The translations under genes and the position numbers were made by a program. This document shows, piece after piece, positions 1 to 11,818 of a stretch of 64,000 nucleotides of DNA; position 1 is the first letter of the stretch, and every line of letters starts with the position of its first letter. The stretch spans positions 2,914,001 through 2,978,000 of the forward strand of contig NC_088936.1 of NCBI RefSeq assembly GCF_033473495.1, written 5' to 3'. The notes under the pieces were generated by a model, which was not told the DNA's origin, searched no databases, and saw only the letters and a list, made by a program, of their open reading frames with translations. The stretch is from Cercospora beticola. Lineage: Eukaryota > Ascomycota > Dothideomycetes > Mycosphaerellales > Mycosphaerellaceae.

Positions 1-511
1 CGTAGCGGACTTATCTCCCAAGCCATAACGCCAAGCGACGCTAGCTGCAGGTCTTATCGTTTGTTCACCCATATCATATCAGGGAGATAAGACGACTCGC
101 TCCAGTCTTTCCACAGTCGTCTATCTGTCGGACAACTGGGATCATGCAGGAATCCGCGGAGAAAGATCGTCGGGTGGGTGAGTGTGGTTACGCAGGTCTG
201 GAGAAGTCGTTGAGAGCGATATATTTTGTGTGATCCAGCGTCTCGTTCTGCTGCGATCCGCGGAGAATGTGCAAAGATCTAGGCTGCGTGCTTCCCTATC
301 TCTGTGGTCACTGGTCAGTCGTCGGTCAGCCACGAACTGGAGTTCCAATTCTGCGAACTTTGCTGAGCTGGAAGGAACGATCTGTTAGTCCGTATCTGCT
401 TGCACGTCAGTGTGACCAAGCTCACTCAAAGCTGGGATTTGAAAGATGCCGTTCACTGTAGTAATACTGATCAATTTGCAGCTCGTCCCTTCTCTTCCCG
501 TCGAACACCCA

Positions 512-1131
512 TCAACCCTTCTGCCCTCCGCTTCCCTCCGGCTTCGCGTCCGTCTTTACATTCTGACTCTTGTCTCTGGAGCCTTGGCCCTGGTCTCCTC
601 CAATCTGGCTACCCTCTTTCACCTTCACCCCTTGTGCTCCTCCACCCTGTCTGGCACTGCCCTGCGCACCTTCTGCACCTTTGTTCTCACTCTTCGATGC
701 TCCTTTCGCAGCATAATTTTTCAGCAAGTCCAAGCTCACGACCTCCAATGCCCTCTCGTCCGTCGCACTCAGATCGACCTTGGGCCCAGTATCCGGACCC
801 ATCTCCCTCACGGCACTCTTGAAGTCGTGCGCAGACAGGCACATTTTCTGGCCGGCGGAGTGGCCTTTGTAGGGCTTGTCATCGCCGTACTCGGATTGCA
901 GGAAAGAGTGAGTCAAGGTGGCCGCGATGGAGTAGTTGCCTCGTGGTTGCTTGTCATCCGAAGCTGAGTGGTGACAGTAGCCATCTTTGTAGTAGCCCTC
1001 GCCCTTCGCAAACCAGGAGAGTGGTTGGCCGAGCACTGGTGGGAGACATCAGCGAGTGCTGTGCGGTAAGACTGAATCATGTGCTTACCATTCTTGCTCT
1101 TGGAAGCTTGCTGCTGCTTGTCTTCTGCCAT
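512..1131 (-). CDS. Small hypothetical protein, two exons
   Basis: I do not recognise this family. Exon 1 (1131-1089) encodes MAEDKQQQASKSKN. A 53-base intron (gtaagc...ccag) leads into exon 2 (1035-512). The product is 188 residues. A central part of about 90 residues, with motifs GEGYYKDGYCHH and LTHSFLQSEYGDD, looks folded. The last 65 residues are rich in Gly, Lys, Gln, Ser and look disordered. There is no signal peptide or membrane segment, so a soluble intracellular protein is the simplest inference. The splice join restores one continuous frame, and exon 1 has a good ATG, which together support a real gene. Confidence 0.6.
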
Positions 1132-2554
1132 GTTCACTGCTAGCTAGCTACAATGCAATTAAGGAGGATGGAGAGCAACAACAGGGAGCAATGAAAGAAG
1201 GTAAGACCTGTCCATACCAGCCATCTCGGTGGATGATCTACGAGGCGTCAACGCGTGTCAATGGCCAATGTACCTGCAATATACGCGTCGTTACATCACC
1301 ACGACTCTGTGCGAGGAGTGATGAGGAGCGAGGACCGATTCAGGAATTCCATGCAGGAACAGGAAAAGCAGCTGGTGACGTCAATGCGTGGATTCGACGA
1401 ATGCACAACGCCAGAATGATTGAGAGCGAACCGGCCAGCAATTGAAGACCAGGTTGCTCGTAGGCCGTATCGGTCCTGGCAGCTCTCTCCGTCTCGGGGT
1501 GAAGGCGCAAGCAGAGATGCATGATGTTGTGGACAAGATGATCAAAATCAATGCCAAGCTTCGCTTTCATTGGCTGCTAAATGTCTCACGCTAACGGATG
1601 GCCTCCGTATACCATAAGTGAAGGTGTTGGCAGGCACGAGAGACAACACCTAATTCTGCATATGCACGCACTTGCAACTTGCGTCTTGTATTTACCTTGA
1701 GAGGCATCGCTCGTTCTCATCAGTATGAATCATATGTGACAAGCTGAAACTCACACATCTCCTCCCTTTGACAAACCTCCTTTGTCTTCAAATGTCTTCA
1801 AATGAACAAAAGCCGGCTGGGTCTGCAAGATGTGGGCAGAGACCTTCTTTGAGTTCTGTCCATCCCTTCTTCCGCGAATTGTCTTCCTCCACGCCGAGGT
1901 CTCTTAGGACCATGCCGTGGAGTGCTTGCTCTCAAAGAGCCAGCGTTGACATTAACGACGCAGGCCAACCAAGTCGTGGCGTTGACTTCACACAGCAGCC
2001 CAGTGAGCTCAGAACAACGAATTTCAAGCGCACGGCACGCGAGCATGAAGGATGCTCAACTCTGTGAGCGAGTGGTGCCATCGCACCGACTTCTTCCTCG
2101 ATGTCGTGGATGCTGCAAATGTCTGCTCAAACGTATACACAACCACTACTCACCATTATAGTACTTGCTGGGAGCGGCTCAAGGCTCGACACACCGTGCC
2201 CACACAAGCCAGCATCGTTTAATCAAGATGACCTTCTTCTACCTACGACTACAACGGGCCACAGGCAATGTTCAGATTCTCATGATGCTCGTCCAACGGT
2301 GCAGCCGCCTAGCGCGCAGATATGGTCACGGGTATGCGTGACCGTTCACCTGCGGAATCACTCGCCGGTAGCTGGCTGGTGCAAGTGAAGCGACTCGACC
2401 CGCTTGGACCTCTCATAAGCAGCCTCGACCACGCCGCCCTTCTCTCTCCTCACTCAGCAAGCTCGCACACCGCCGAAGGCTTAGAACACAGTCTAACCTC
2501 CTTCGCACGTCGGACAACACTCAACCACTCGCAAAGCTCTCCAGCACCGGCGCC
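1132..2554. other. Intergenic region, no supported gene
   Basis: The stretch between two divergently transcribed genes holds only short overlapping frames with no recognisable domain or plausible splice structure. It presumably contains both promoters. I see nothing further. Confidence 0.5.
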
Positions 2555-4207
2555 ATGGACAGCCTCACAGCCCAGTTCGGCGCGCAGATGAACATGCTGG
2601 ACGTCGAGCACGCTGCCCGCGCCCATGTCAACATGGACGATCTGGCGAGCGCGTTCGAGTCTTACCGTGTCACCGCAGACTTGCCGCCGACAGCCCGCCA
2701 CATGGGTCCCAACACCAAACACCACCAGCTCGTTGTCGTATTCCCCTGCTTCGACCTCATGCCTCAGGGGGCTGACATCGCACTCGAAGTCCCTTGCAAC
2801 GCAGCGCAACGTGAGCCGCCGAAGAAAGGCGCCTTCTTCGAGCACAATTTCCCGGATGTGATGGTGAGGCTGCCAACTCGTGCCGATGTTGCTCATGCTG
2901 CGATACCTACATTTGAGCGAAAGAATCTTCTCGAGTCGATGGTGGAGCGCTTGACGCTCGCGCCTGGTTTCAGCACGCTGAATGTCGTTTCTTACTTTGC
3001 CACTGACCTGCAGACTACGCCCATGTATCGCTTCCAACTCAAGACCCGTTGGGTGACCTCCTCGCCGAATCCACTCTTCGAAGAAGAAGTTCAATCGATT
3101 GAAGTCAGTGCAGCAGAGTGGAGCGAGATCCGAACTCAAGGCGCGCAAGTCAGCTGGGTGAAGCTCCTCGAGTCGCATGTCAACCGTGCAACGGACTTCT
3201 CGTACCTTCGTGTACTTGAGCGCGTCAAGAAGCACGATCCCGAAGTGGCACACTTCGATACCAGCGGGTGCGACACTCTCTTTGATAGCGCGCCACTTCA
3301 GTCCATCAACAACGTTCTGAGGATTCGAATGAGCGCAAAAGGAGTTCGCCGTACCATGATTGACGACGAGCAAGATATCTTCGAGCTCCCATGTGGTCAT
3401 CAATTCATGTGCAATGAGACTCACCTGATGTGCGCGATGTCGGAAGAAGACTGTCTGGCCGCGAAATGCCCACAGTGCGAGCAGAAGATTTTACACAGCG
3501 ATACTGACTTTGTTCGCGTCGCCATCGTGCACGACCGTCGTGCTCGTGATTATTACAAGCGTGAACGAGAGTGGTGGAAGCTAGCGACCGCACGTTTCAA
3601 GCAGGAGGTCATCCTCAGTCCAAGCTCACATGCCACCAGATTCTCGATCAAGTGCAAAGACTTTCGCACAGCGATCGTGAACGCTAGGAAATCCTTTCGC
3701 GTGCCTGCCACAGCCATGCCCAACGAGATCAACTTCGCAGAGTATCCCGAAACGATCGTGATCTGCGACAGGTTGGTGCAGAACCTATCGCACGACTTCC
3801 AGAGCATGACTGTACTGGGCCGCAGCACCATGGGCCTACTCATCAACTTCGCAACCCAGGTGCTGAAAGAGTATACTGGTGTGCAAGACGCCGCAGACAT
3901 CTGGACTGTGATGCCCCCGAAGTACCGCGGTTTTGTGCTTGCGTGGTTCTACAGAACCCTCGTATTGGCCTATTACATGGTCAAGAAGAGCGAGCAGCAG
4001 TTGGGCCAGATGGCAGAGGACCTGTTCGTTGAGAAACCCGACGACAGTATCAAGCTGGGCTACAAGCTTGACTCCGCGGTCATGGGTAAGCGCCGCAAGA
4101 GCATGGCTGTGCATGGCACTTTTGGCAACGTCCCGCTGCAGAAGGCGAGGATCCCTTACCATCCTCAACCAAGCGACTGGCAGAAGCAGGAGCGAGTGTT
4201 GATGTAG
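2555..4207 (+). CDS. RING-like (half RING) hypothetical protein
   Basis: Single-exon gene of 550 residues. Around residues 270-312 it has a RING-like signature: ELPCGHQFMC, then further cysteines, then KCPQCEQKI. This matches the middle and end of a RING finger. The usual first CxxC pair is not visible just upstream, where the sequence reads DDEQDIFEL, so zinc binding through a complete cross-brace is doubtful. The rest, including an N-terminal part with ALEVPCNAAQ and a mostly helical C-terminal part, is unfamiliar. A role in ubiquitin transfer can only be suggested. No signal peptide or membrane segment is apparent. The ATG at 2555 is the first in the long frame. Confidence 0.75.
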   Translation: MDSLTAQFGAQMNMLDVEHAARAHVNMDDLASAFESYRVTADLPPTARHMGPNTKHHQLVVVFPCFDLMPQGADIALEVPCNAAQREPPKKGAFFEHNFPDVMVRLPTRADVAHAAIPTFERKNLLESMVERLTLAPGFSTLNVVSYFATDLQTTPMYRFQLKTRWVTSSPNPLFEEEVQSIEVSAAEWSEIRTQGAQVSWVKLLESHVNRATDFSYLRVLERVKKHDPEVAHFDTSGCDTLFDSAPLQSINNVLRIRMSAKGVRRTMIDDEQDIFELPCGHQFMCNETHLMCAMSEEDCLAAKCPQCEQKILHSDTDFVRVAIVHDRRARDYYKREREWWKLATARFKQEVILSPSSHATRFSIKCKDFRTAIVNARKSFRVPATAMPNEINFAEYPETIVICDRLVQNLSHDFQSMTVLGRSTMGLLINFATQVLKEYTGVQDAADIWTVMPPKYRGFVLAWFYRTLVLAYYMVKKSEQQLGQMAEDLFVEKPDDSIKLGYKLDSAVMGKRRKSMAVHGTFGNVPLQKARIPYHPQPSDWQKQERVLM

Positions 4208-4823
4208 ATGTCAGGGTTGATGAGCAGGGCTAAGTGTTGGGAACGATTGGCAAGCGAATTAGAATCAGTACGATTGACGGCGCAGTGTACGGATGCTTTT
4301 TGAGCATTGATGATAGCGTGTTGTGGATCGAGGCAACTGGTAGACTTGAATTGTGGTACATCTACAGGGTAGATGTACACGTTCGTGATAGCAGTAGCGC
4401 GCGGGTTGAGATGTGCGATACATCCATGCATTGCTCGTAGCAGTCTCTGACTGTTTGAAAGTTGTGACCTGTATTGTTCAAACATTAGTCAGCGAGATTG
4501 CTCTTGTCTATTCTTCTGGGATGATTGTCCGTATTGTGAAAGCTCTGCTGCCTTTGCATGTCGACCACGAGGCACGCTGATCCAGATCAGGGCCATGAAA
4601 GCCCTTTCGAAGCGCCAAAAGCTTCAATTACGTCTCCGAATCGTGGTTCAAGCTGGCAAGAGCATCTGGATTGTCCAAATAGTGTGCGATTTCCCCATTT
4701 GCCGGGGCTGAACCTCTGGGAGAGCCATGCCAGTTCCGTCCATGACTTCCTGCCCACAGGCCGAAATTGTAGTCGACCATGTCGAGGTTTCAGTGCGTTG
4801 AGCACAATCTCCAGCATCCAGCC
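4208..4823. other. Intergenic region between convergent genes
   Basis: This lies between the 3' ends of two convergent genes. It should contain both 3' untranslated regions. No coding signal was found. Confidence 0.5.
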
Positions 4824-6170
4824 TCACGGCTCTTTGAAGTCTTCTGGTTTGGCGAAAAATGTATCAAGATCACGGCCTCGCAGCCCAGTCGTGCCATCTA
4901 TGTTCGATCTAGTAGTCTCAGGCGTGAAAGCCACAGACGCATACTCATGGACCAGCCTGCGCAGATAACAAGATGTAGCATCTGCAGTGAGATAGTGCTC
5001 CCGAAATGTTGCGATGTGGTTTGCGGTAATTCTCTGTGCTTCCTCGGGATGCGCCAGGTAGTGAAGAACTTTCTCTTCCAGATCACTGAAATCGTCCTTG
5101 ACGTCCACGTAGTTCTGATCGGGGCCATCTTTTCGCAGGAGATGATAGTAGTGCAGATTCCAGTTGAGCTGATGAATGAAGGGAAGAGAGTTGCAGTTGA
5201 GAAGGTGATTCAGCCGCCCTGAATAGCTGAAGCCCTCGGTGTGTACAGTGAAGGCATACTTGCAGAAGTCTGCAATGTCGATGTGGTTCTCGTGAGTCAT
5301 GGTGTCGCTGAACATGACATCCGCCCAAGGCTTGCCTTCGGTCACCTTGACAAGATGCTCTCGGACATCCGGGTTAACCCATCTTGTGCCTCTCCAGGCC
5401 ACTTTTGAGATTTTGGCCATATTATCTCGTTGCATGGCATCCTCGACCGCCTTCGTGTAGTATCCGATAGAGCTCGTATACCAGAAGTCGAAATTTGGTA
5501 TCAGCCAGAGTCGCTCAAAGGTGGTATATTTCCAGAACTGTTCATAATGTACTGTTTCCCCATTGTATTCTGTCGTCCTGTTGAAATGCACGTCATGCGA
5601 CGGCCGCGCCCATGTCCAGAAACTATGTGTGCCATCCTCTGTCGGCGGCGACGATACGTCTTGCAAGACAATAGATGCTTCGATGGTTGGCAGAACTTCA
5701 CCGCTGGCAGTCGCACTTTCCAGAGCTCGTTGGAGTAAGTGGAGGAAGGAGGTTCCTCGTTCACCGATACTGCCTTTCGGGTCCAGCATGGCGTTGATAC
5801 TCTCCAGTACTCTGACTTTGTTTTCATGTATCAGGAACCTGATGGCGCCGCCTTCGAACATGCCAGTAGGGTGCCATGAGATATCGACGTCGTCCTTTGA
5901 AATTGCATGTTTCTTGTTTTTCCAGTAGACACTGGCACGCTCAATTTCATAGTAAAGATCCGGAAACTTCGCATTGCAATCATTGGCGCCTAGAGGGTGG
6001 CTTGCGTGGACTTGTGTTTCTCCTGGAACTGCCGACAAGCCATTTGGGCCTGCAACGTTGACATGCCTTGGACTCTGGAACCAGTACAGCAGCAGCGCGG
6101 CCTGCACAACGATCAGCAAGATCGCTATGGACAAGATCCTACGCCACGGCCATGCTCGTCTGAGCTCCAT
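4824..6170 (-). CDS. Glycosyltransferase family 90 (CAP10-like) type II membrane protein
   Basis: The protein has 448 residues when started at the ATG at 6170. That start puts a basic stretch (ELRRAWPWRR) directly before a single hydrophobic helix at residues 12-31, the usual type II Golgi anchor. The catalytic half carries the GT90/CAP10 landmarks: WLIPNFDFWYTSSIGYY, KVAWRGTRWVNP (the family's W-R-G-x-T-like core), CKYAFTVHTEGFSYSGRL and the cysteine-rich LLNCNSLPFIHQ. CAP10 of Cryptococcus and animal POGLUT enzymes belong here, and fungal members are thought to add sugars in the Golgi. The donor and acceptor cannot be read from sequence. An in-frame ATG at 6329 would add 53 unconserved-looking residues ahead of the anchor, so I prefer the inner start. 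Confidence 0.85.
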   Translation of the reverse strand: MELRRAWPWRRILSIAILLIVVQAALLLYWFQSPRHVNVAGPNGLSAVPGETQVHASHPLGANDCNAKFPDLYYEIERASVYWKNKKHAISKDDVDISWHPTGMFEGGAIRFLIHENKVRVLESINAMLDPKGSIGERGTSFLHLLQRALESATASGEVLPTIEASIVLQDVSSPPTEDGTHSFWTWARPSHDVHFNRTTEYNGETVHYEQFWKYTTFERLWLIPNFDFWYTSSIGYYTKAVEDAMQRDNMAKISKVAWRGTRWVNPDVREHLVKVTEGKPWADVMFSDTMTHENHIDIADFCKYAFTVHTEGFSYSGRLNHLLNCNSLPFIHQLNWNLHYYHLLRKDGPDQNYVDVKDDFSDLEEKVLHYLAHPEEAQRITANHIATFREHYLTADATSCYLRRLVHEYASVAFTPETTRSNIDGTTGLRGRDLDTFFAKPEDFKEP

Positions 6171-7060
6171 TGGGGAGCAAAGTGTCGATGGAACATCCGT
6201 AAGAAGCAAGCGTCTCGCACCTGCTGGATGTTGACAGGGGTGGAGTGCCGGGCAGCCTCGACTCGGGGCTCTCATGCCAAGCCACCACGAGCAACCTCTT
6301 GCCTCTCTCTTCTCCACCTTCGCTTCCATCTCAAGTCATGACACTCCCCATCAACCCTTCTCGCCCACGGTGGACATCGAGCCAAAGGTCACGATGTCCA
6401 GGCGTTCGGTGACTCAAAGTCTCAATACGAAGTTTCCAAGCTGTCCGGACTGCTCACGATTGTCTCGCCAGTAGGACTGCATCCCGTCTGACGGCACCGA
6501 GACCTGTATAGTGGTGCGGCAGTAAAGTTCCCCACGTGGTTGCGGCTCTGCAATCTAGACCAAGCCACATCGCCCGACCAAACCGGATACCACTTACTCG
6601 CATTGTCCATGCCGGGCTGCTCAAACACACTGTCAACGGGTGCGGCACCATTCCCAACGATAATCTTCTCATGCCAATCAGTACCTCATGGCCGACAATT
6701 TCTTGCTGCAAGAACACCTGGGCTGGGCAAATAGAGAGCTGTCGGCAAGCCTTTCCACAATGCACGCGATACTTCAAGCCACCTCGCTACCCAAGTCGGC
6801 GTGTGCGAGAACCTATCCCGATGGGTGCTACGCACGATTGTAGATTTTGCTACTGACCATACATACATTCAATGGCGTTCCTTGGCCATCAGCCCATGCA
6901 CAGCACATGGCTGCCACAGGGCACGGTACTGCCGTAGAAGGTGCTGTCAGGCGATCAAGGCTGAATCTGCCGGCTGTCTGGCAGGGAGCAAGATATAGGC
7001 GTCGCCTTCCTCTCGCTACTGACCGGTGGGTTATTTCACGTCTCGAGCATACTAACAAAC
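6171..7060. other. Intergenic region, divergent promoters
   Basis: Region between the divergent GT90 gene and the cysteine-rich protein gene. Only short frames without recognisable domains are present. Confidence 0.5.
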
Positions 7061-10000
7061 ATGCGTGTCAGCAGCGTACTGATCGGGTTGCTCGCCTGGA
7101 CGCGCTTCGGAGCCTCTGCTATTGAGGAAGATGCTGCTTCATTCACTGAGCCGGCTCTTGACAGCATCCTGCTAGAACGAGCGGCTGCATCTTGTGGTGT
7201 ATCTGGATACCGGCGGTCCACTCGTCCATACCTGTCTCGCATATTCTCTTACGAGCTTTCCACGGCAAAGCTTTGCGGTGACAGATGTTGGAAGGAGAGC
7301 CAATGCAAGAGTTACTCTTTTGGCTACGGTACCTGTTCATTGTTCAAGGTTGAAGTGTAAGAGCCCTCGAATAGAGTCATCATGAGAATTGCTACTGACC
7401 CATGCAGGTCCCGCAACTTCAAATCCAATAGCAGAAGTCCATTCAAGTTCTACGATAAATCTTGTGCCAAGCCTGCGCAACCAAAGTGCGGGCTCAAAGG
7501 ATATGACAACAAGGACAAGGACACCAGATTCTTCACAAAGACCAATTGCAACCTGGCAGCTTGTTCTGCGCTGTGTAAGAGCAAAGACCGATGCAAAAGT
7601 ATGCGGCACAGCGGCACCACTTGCAATTTGTATACCGCGGCGATATCTCAAAGCTTCACACGAGACTCTAGATCAGCATACACATATTATGATAGAAGCT
7701 GTTCTATCTCCGCGTCTCCAGCGCCAGGTACGTCAACTACATCAAGGACAAGCACTACTGGGACGAGCACCACCCAGCGAAGCACAACAACGTCTCAATC
7801 AACTACTACACGAAGCTCGACGACATCGCAATCAACTACTACGCAAACCACAACCACGACGAGAACAACGACGACCACGACCACCACATCGTCGCAGTCA
7901 ACCGTCACCGTCTCTAATGTAGCTATTGCCTTTGGTATCCCGGCGAAGACCAAGCACAAGCGACAGACCAACGGCGGATCAACCATGAACTACATCTCCA
8001 GAGAATTCAGTGCAGTCAACGGCGAACGAAGCTTCACCGATGACCCAGCGGAGGCACTCAAGGTTTCGTTTACAGTCCCACAAGGGGATGGAGTTGTTCG
8101 AACCGGGGTCAATCTTCTCGGTGACAACCAAGCGGACTATCTCGATCTTCGGGCGGTCGCCCTGATAAAGAATTCGGAAAGTGGAAGCGAGCAGCTTCTC
8201 CTTGGTGCCGCTCAACCTGGATTGCCTCCAGGCGACGGGAAGGTGAATTCAATCAACCGGAAAGGCGGTGTCACCGGATTTATTGCCCAGAGTGCTATTT
8301 GGACCGTCAACATCAGAACCTTCGAAATGAGCGCGGTGTGGTTCAACGCAAATGGCGACAAGGAAGATCTATCTCTTATGGTCGCCAGTGGCGGCCTCTT
8401 CATGACAGCAAATCCAGCTGCATTTCCGGATGCCGTTACAGTCCAGCCTGTTGCAGATGTACCCGACAAGGTATCAGCGTGTGGCAATGTCAACAACTAT
8501 GAGTACTTCAATGGCGCCTGCGTTGAGAAATGCTCATCAGCAACGGTCCGTCAGCCCAACGGATCTTGCAAACTTCTTGAATGCCCGATCGGGCAGATGA
8601 AGAAGAACGGAGTTTGTGCTACTTGCGAGTCCATCGACCTTGTTTACGTTCCCCAGTCCCCGTATATCTGCGACAAAGCTTGCATGACCGGATACGTACG
8701 TGATCCAGTTTCGGGAGTGTGTGGAGACGGGATTTGTCCAGCGGACCAGGCTCGAACTTGGGAAAACTCAGTCTGCCAATGCCGTGATCTCACCAAGGAG
8801 AAAGTCGGTGGCACCTGCATGGCCAAATGCAACACCGCTTTGCACGAATATCGCAACGCCACCACCAAGCAGTGTGGCTGTCGGAGCCCTGATATGAGCC
8901 GATCTTCGCCTAATTCCATGTGCATCTGTGCCGCTGGCCTTGAAGACGATGGCTGGGAATGCGTTAAAGAATGCAGAGCAGACCAGTTTCGCGCGAGATC
9001 TGGTGTGTGCATGTGTCGCGATGAGAACGCAGTCGAGCAGAACGGAGCATGCAGCACGCCAACAGCACCCACCGGGCCTGCTGCCACCTGCGCCAATGCC
9101 GGACTTGAGTATATTCCTGACGCTCCCGAGCCGTGCTATGAGAAGTGCCCGTCAGGACAAGTCCGGGATCCAGAGACGTACGTCTGTGGTGTTGGACTGT
9201 GTCCGCGCCCTGATCAGCTCCGAAGCAAGGTGACTCGCCAATGTGTATGTCGGCAATCGATCAAAGATATCGTCAATGGTGTCTGCGTGACCAACGCGAC
9301 GAGGTGCATTGAAAACGGAAATGAAATGATCAACGGGGATTGCAAGAAAAAGTGCCAACCAGCACTTAAAGAGATTCGAGACGCTGGAACGGGCGAATGT
9401 GTCTGTCGGGCTGATCAGTCGCGTCAGTCATTGGCTGATCCGTGCAAGTGTCCGAGTGGCCAGGAGGACGATGGATCTACTTGCGTGGTGGGAAGCACCA
9501 CATTCTCGAGGGTCGTCTTCTCGTTCAACATTCCGTCGTCTATGAGAAAACGGCAGACAACCGTGGATCTCAGCTATGGCTACATCTCAGAGACCATGGA
9601 TGGAACAGGCAAGCGCTTCTTGACGGGAGATGTAAACAATGCCCTCAAGATCAACTTCACACTGCCGACAGGAACCACCAAGGGAGAGCAGCTCAATTTC
9701 AAAGGCTCGGGTCAGCCTCCGGAGGCTTCTAGCATACCCACACTCGCGCTCATCCTGGACATGGACAATCTCAATACCGGCCAAGCATTTGGCAACTATG
9801 CTCACGTTCTCTACTTCGGCACTTCCAGGGAAACCGCCAAAGGTGCGCTGCCCAAAGAAGGCATCGACAACTCCATGGTCTTCGGCAGATCTCGTGAAGG
9901 ACAAGGAAAGAGCTTCGTTCCAGAAACCGCAATCTGGACAATCGATACGACTACCGGCTTCGCCGAAGCCTACTGGATCGACAAGACGGGCGCGAAAACC

Positions 10001-10570
10001 AAAATGATCCCGTGTACCAGCGGCACGGATCTCTACTTCATGCCAGTAGGCCGAACAATCGGCACCGAACTGCAATTTCGCGCCGAGATCCCAGGAACGC
10101 CTACTCCGCCACCCGTCGGCGGTCCTGCAGAATGCCGCACAGGCACAGTTGGCTGTCCCGCCTGTCCAGACCGCGTGAATCAATGCCGCAGCAAAGAAGG
10201 TTTCTGCGTCGCACGAGACGAAGTCGGAGCCTGTGGCTACAATTGCTTCCCTGGCAATGCCAATGCACCACCGAGCGCTGATTGCTGGAGATGCCCGAAC
10301 GGATACTTTGGAAAGAGTCAATCGGGATGTTCGCCTTTCCCTTGCCCTAACCCTGCGACTGAATGGCGGGATCGAGATGGATGCCATCCCAATCCGGGTT
10401 GTACGCCTCCGGCGGTGCATAATGGGTACGGAAGCTGTGTGATCTATAACACACCGGTGACTGTTATAGAGCCGACGAATCCTAAGGTGAGAAGTAGTAC
10501 GACGACGACGACGACGACGCCTGTAGGGCCGGAGACGCCGGAGCCACCCGCGCCAACGCCATTCGACTGA
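7061..10570 (+). CDS. Large secreted cysteine-rich protein with PAN-like pair and duplicated module
   Basis: Two exons (7061-7356, 7408-10570) give 1152 residues. A signal peptide (MRVSSVLIGLLAWTRFGASA) is followed by two PAN/apple-like cysteine modules (roughly residues 45-120 and 125-200), then a Ser/Thr linker of about 60 residues likely to be O-glycosylated. A module of about 180 residues follows that starts VAIAFGIP and carries the dibasic site KHKRQ. Next come many EGF-like cysteine repeats, for example CMTGYVRDPVSGVCG and CPSGQVRDPETYVCG. A second copy of the module begins VVFSFNIP with RKRQ at the equivalent place. The C-terminus has more cysteine pairs and a Thr tract encoded by ACG repeats. 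No GPI signal or membrane helix is evident, so it is probably wall-bound or secreted. The function is unknown; adhesion or wall binding is inference. Confidence 0.8.
10495..10521 (+). repeat. ACG trinucleotide repeat encoding poly-Thr
   Basis: A run of ACG units near the 3' end of the cysteine-rich protein gene encodes a Thr tract. It is a likely site of length polymorphism. Confidence 0.8.
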
Positions 10571-11120
10571 CGGCTTCTGCAAGAGGCAATGTAGATATTT
10601 GCGTTGATGTGTTGACGATGATGTACGAATGAATGGAATATGATGTTTATGAAATGCTTCCAATCACTTGATCACACGGTGCTTAGAATTCGAGTGGAGT
10701 TTTGTCCCCTGTAAGCCTGCCTCTGCGTTAAATGGACCTGTCTGTGGCTTTAAGAAAGAACGAGTGGAATTCCATATGGTTGCACAGGTTGGAGGAAGGC
10801 AGTCAGAAATTTCTTCGTCCTGGGCTATGTCGAAGAGGGAACAGGATGATACTGATCAGCAATGCCATTTTTCGCGTGCTACGTGGGCGAGATGCTGGTT
10901 TCCAACTCCCTCGCTCGAGCACGCTGTCACAGCCGAGTGCATGGATTGGGTGAGCTGCGTCTTGTAGCTAACGAGGTGTTCACTCCGGTGGAAGGTTCTC
11001 GCTTGCGTTGTGCCTCCACCGAATGAGTGTTGTCCGGCTCTTCACCGAGCACACCTGCCCAAGCTCATGCCCACTCTGCTCTTTCCCCTAAGTTTACTGA
11101 AGCTCCTCGCGTGCAGGAAT
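10571..11120. other. Intergenic region between convergent genes
   Basis: Region between the 3' ends of the cysteine-rich protein gene and the NTF2 gene. No supported coding sequence. Confidence 0.5.
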
Positions 11121-11818
11121 TTAAGCTGCTGGGTATACCAAACGGAAAATGTCGTTGAAGATGTAGTAGCTGCCCTGGCCATCGGGCGACAGCTGGAAGG
11201 TCTGAGAGTAGCTCATTGGTCTCCTCTCCTCCTCGACCAACAAGGCACCAGTGACAATGACCAGAATGCCACCGCCCTCGTTGCTGGGCTGTGCATCGAG
11301 AGTGGCGACTTGGTGCTCGACTCGCTGGAACGGAAGCTCCTGCCATATGTGTCAGCGAGACGTGATGTTGGTGGGAGTGGTATAGCTTACGGAGAGCTTC
11401 GTGGTGATGGCGGCGCCTCCTTGTGTTGGGTTGCCCTCGAATGTGAGCATGGACTGGTCCCTCTGTGTTTCTCTATTGTCAGCATCGCTCTTGCCATTGC
11501 AGCCTTGTTCGTTCTCTAGCTTCTATGCTGCTTGCAATTTCGAGGCAGCTCGCAGCGCATTCGATCACGCGGCAGACTCGAGGGAGGGAGATTGAGGTGG
11601 GCACGTACGTAGAGGGCGGCGAGGTCGTTGCGATTCGTGTCGAAGGTCTTGTAGTAGTACTCGACGAATTGCTCTGCGGCGCACCGTCAGCCATCTCATG
11701 CGCTCCTGCCGTGGAGGGGTGTGGTCATACTCGCGACGCCTTGGAAGTCTGCGACACACACGGTCAGTCATGATTCGCGGCCATTGCTGCGCGGGCAGCT
11801 CGACATACCGGCAGACAT
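11121..11818 (-). CDS. NTF2: Nuclear transport factor 2
   Basis: NTF2 is a small homodimer that carries RanGDP back into the nucleus by binding FxFG nucleoporins. The gene has five exons (11818-11809, 11748-11731, 11673-11609, 11462-11391, 11339-11121), with total length divisible by three and a product of 127 residues, the normal family size. Hallmarks are FVEYYYKTFDTNRNDLAALY, the Ran-contact region DQSMLTFEGNPTQGG, and the C-terminal strands GALLVEEERRPMSYSQTFQL and YYIFNDIFRLVYPAA. Exons 1 and 2 are only 10 and 18 bases. The third intron (146 bases) is unusually long for this window. It shares a promoter region of about 450 bases with ARP8. Confidence 0.95.
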
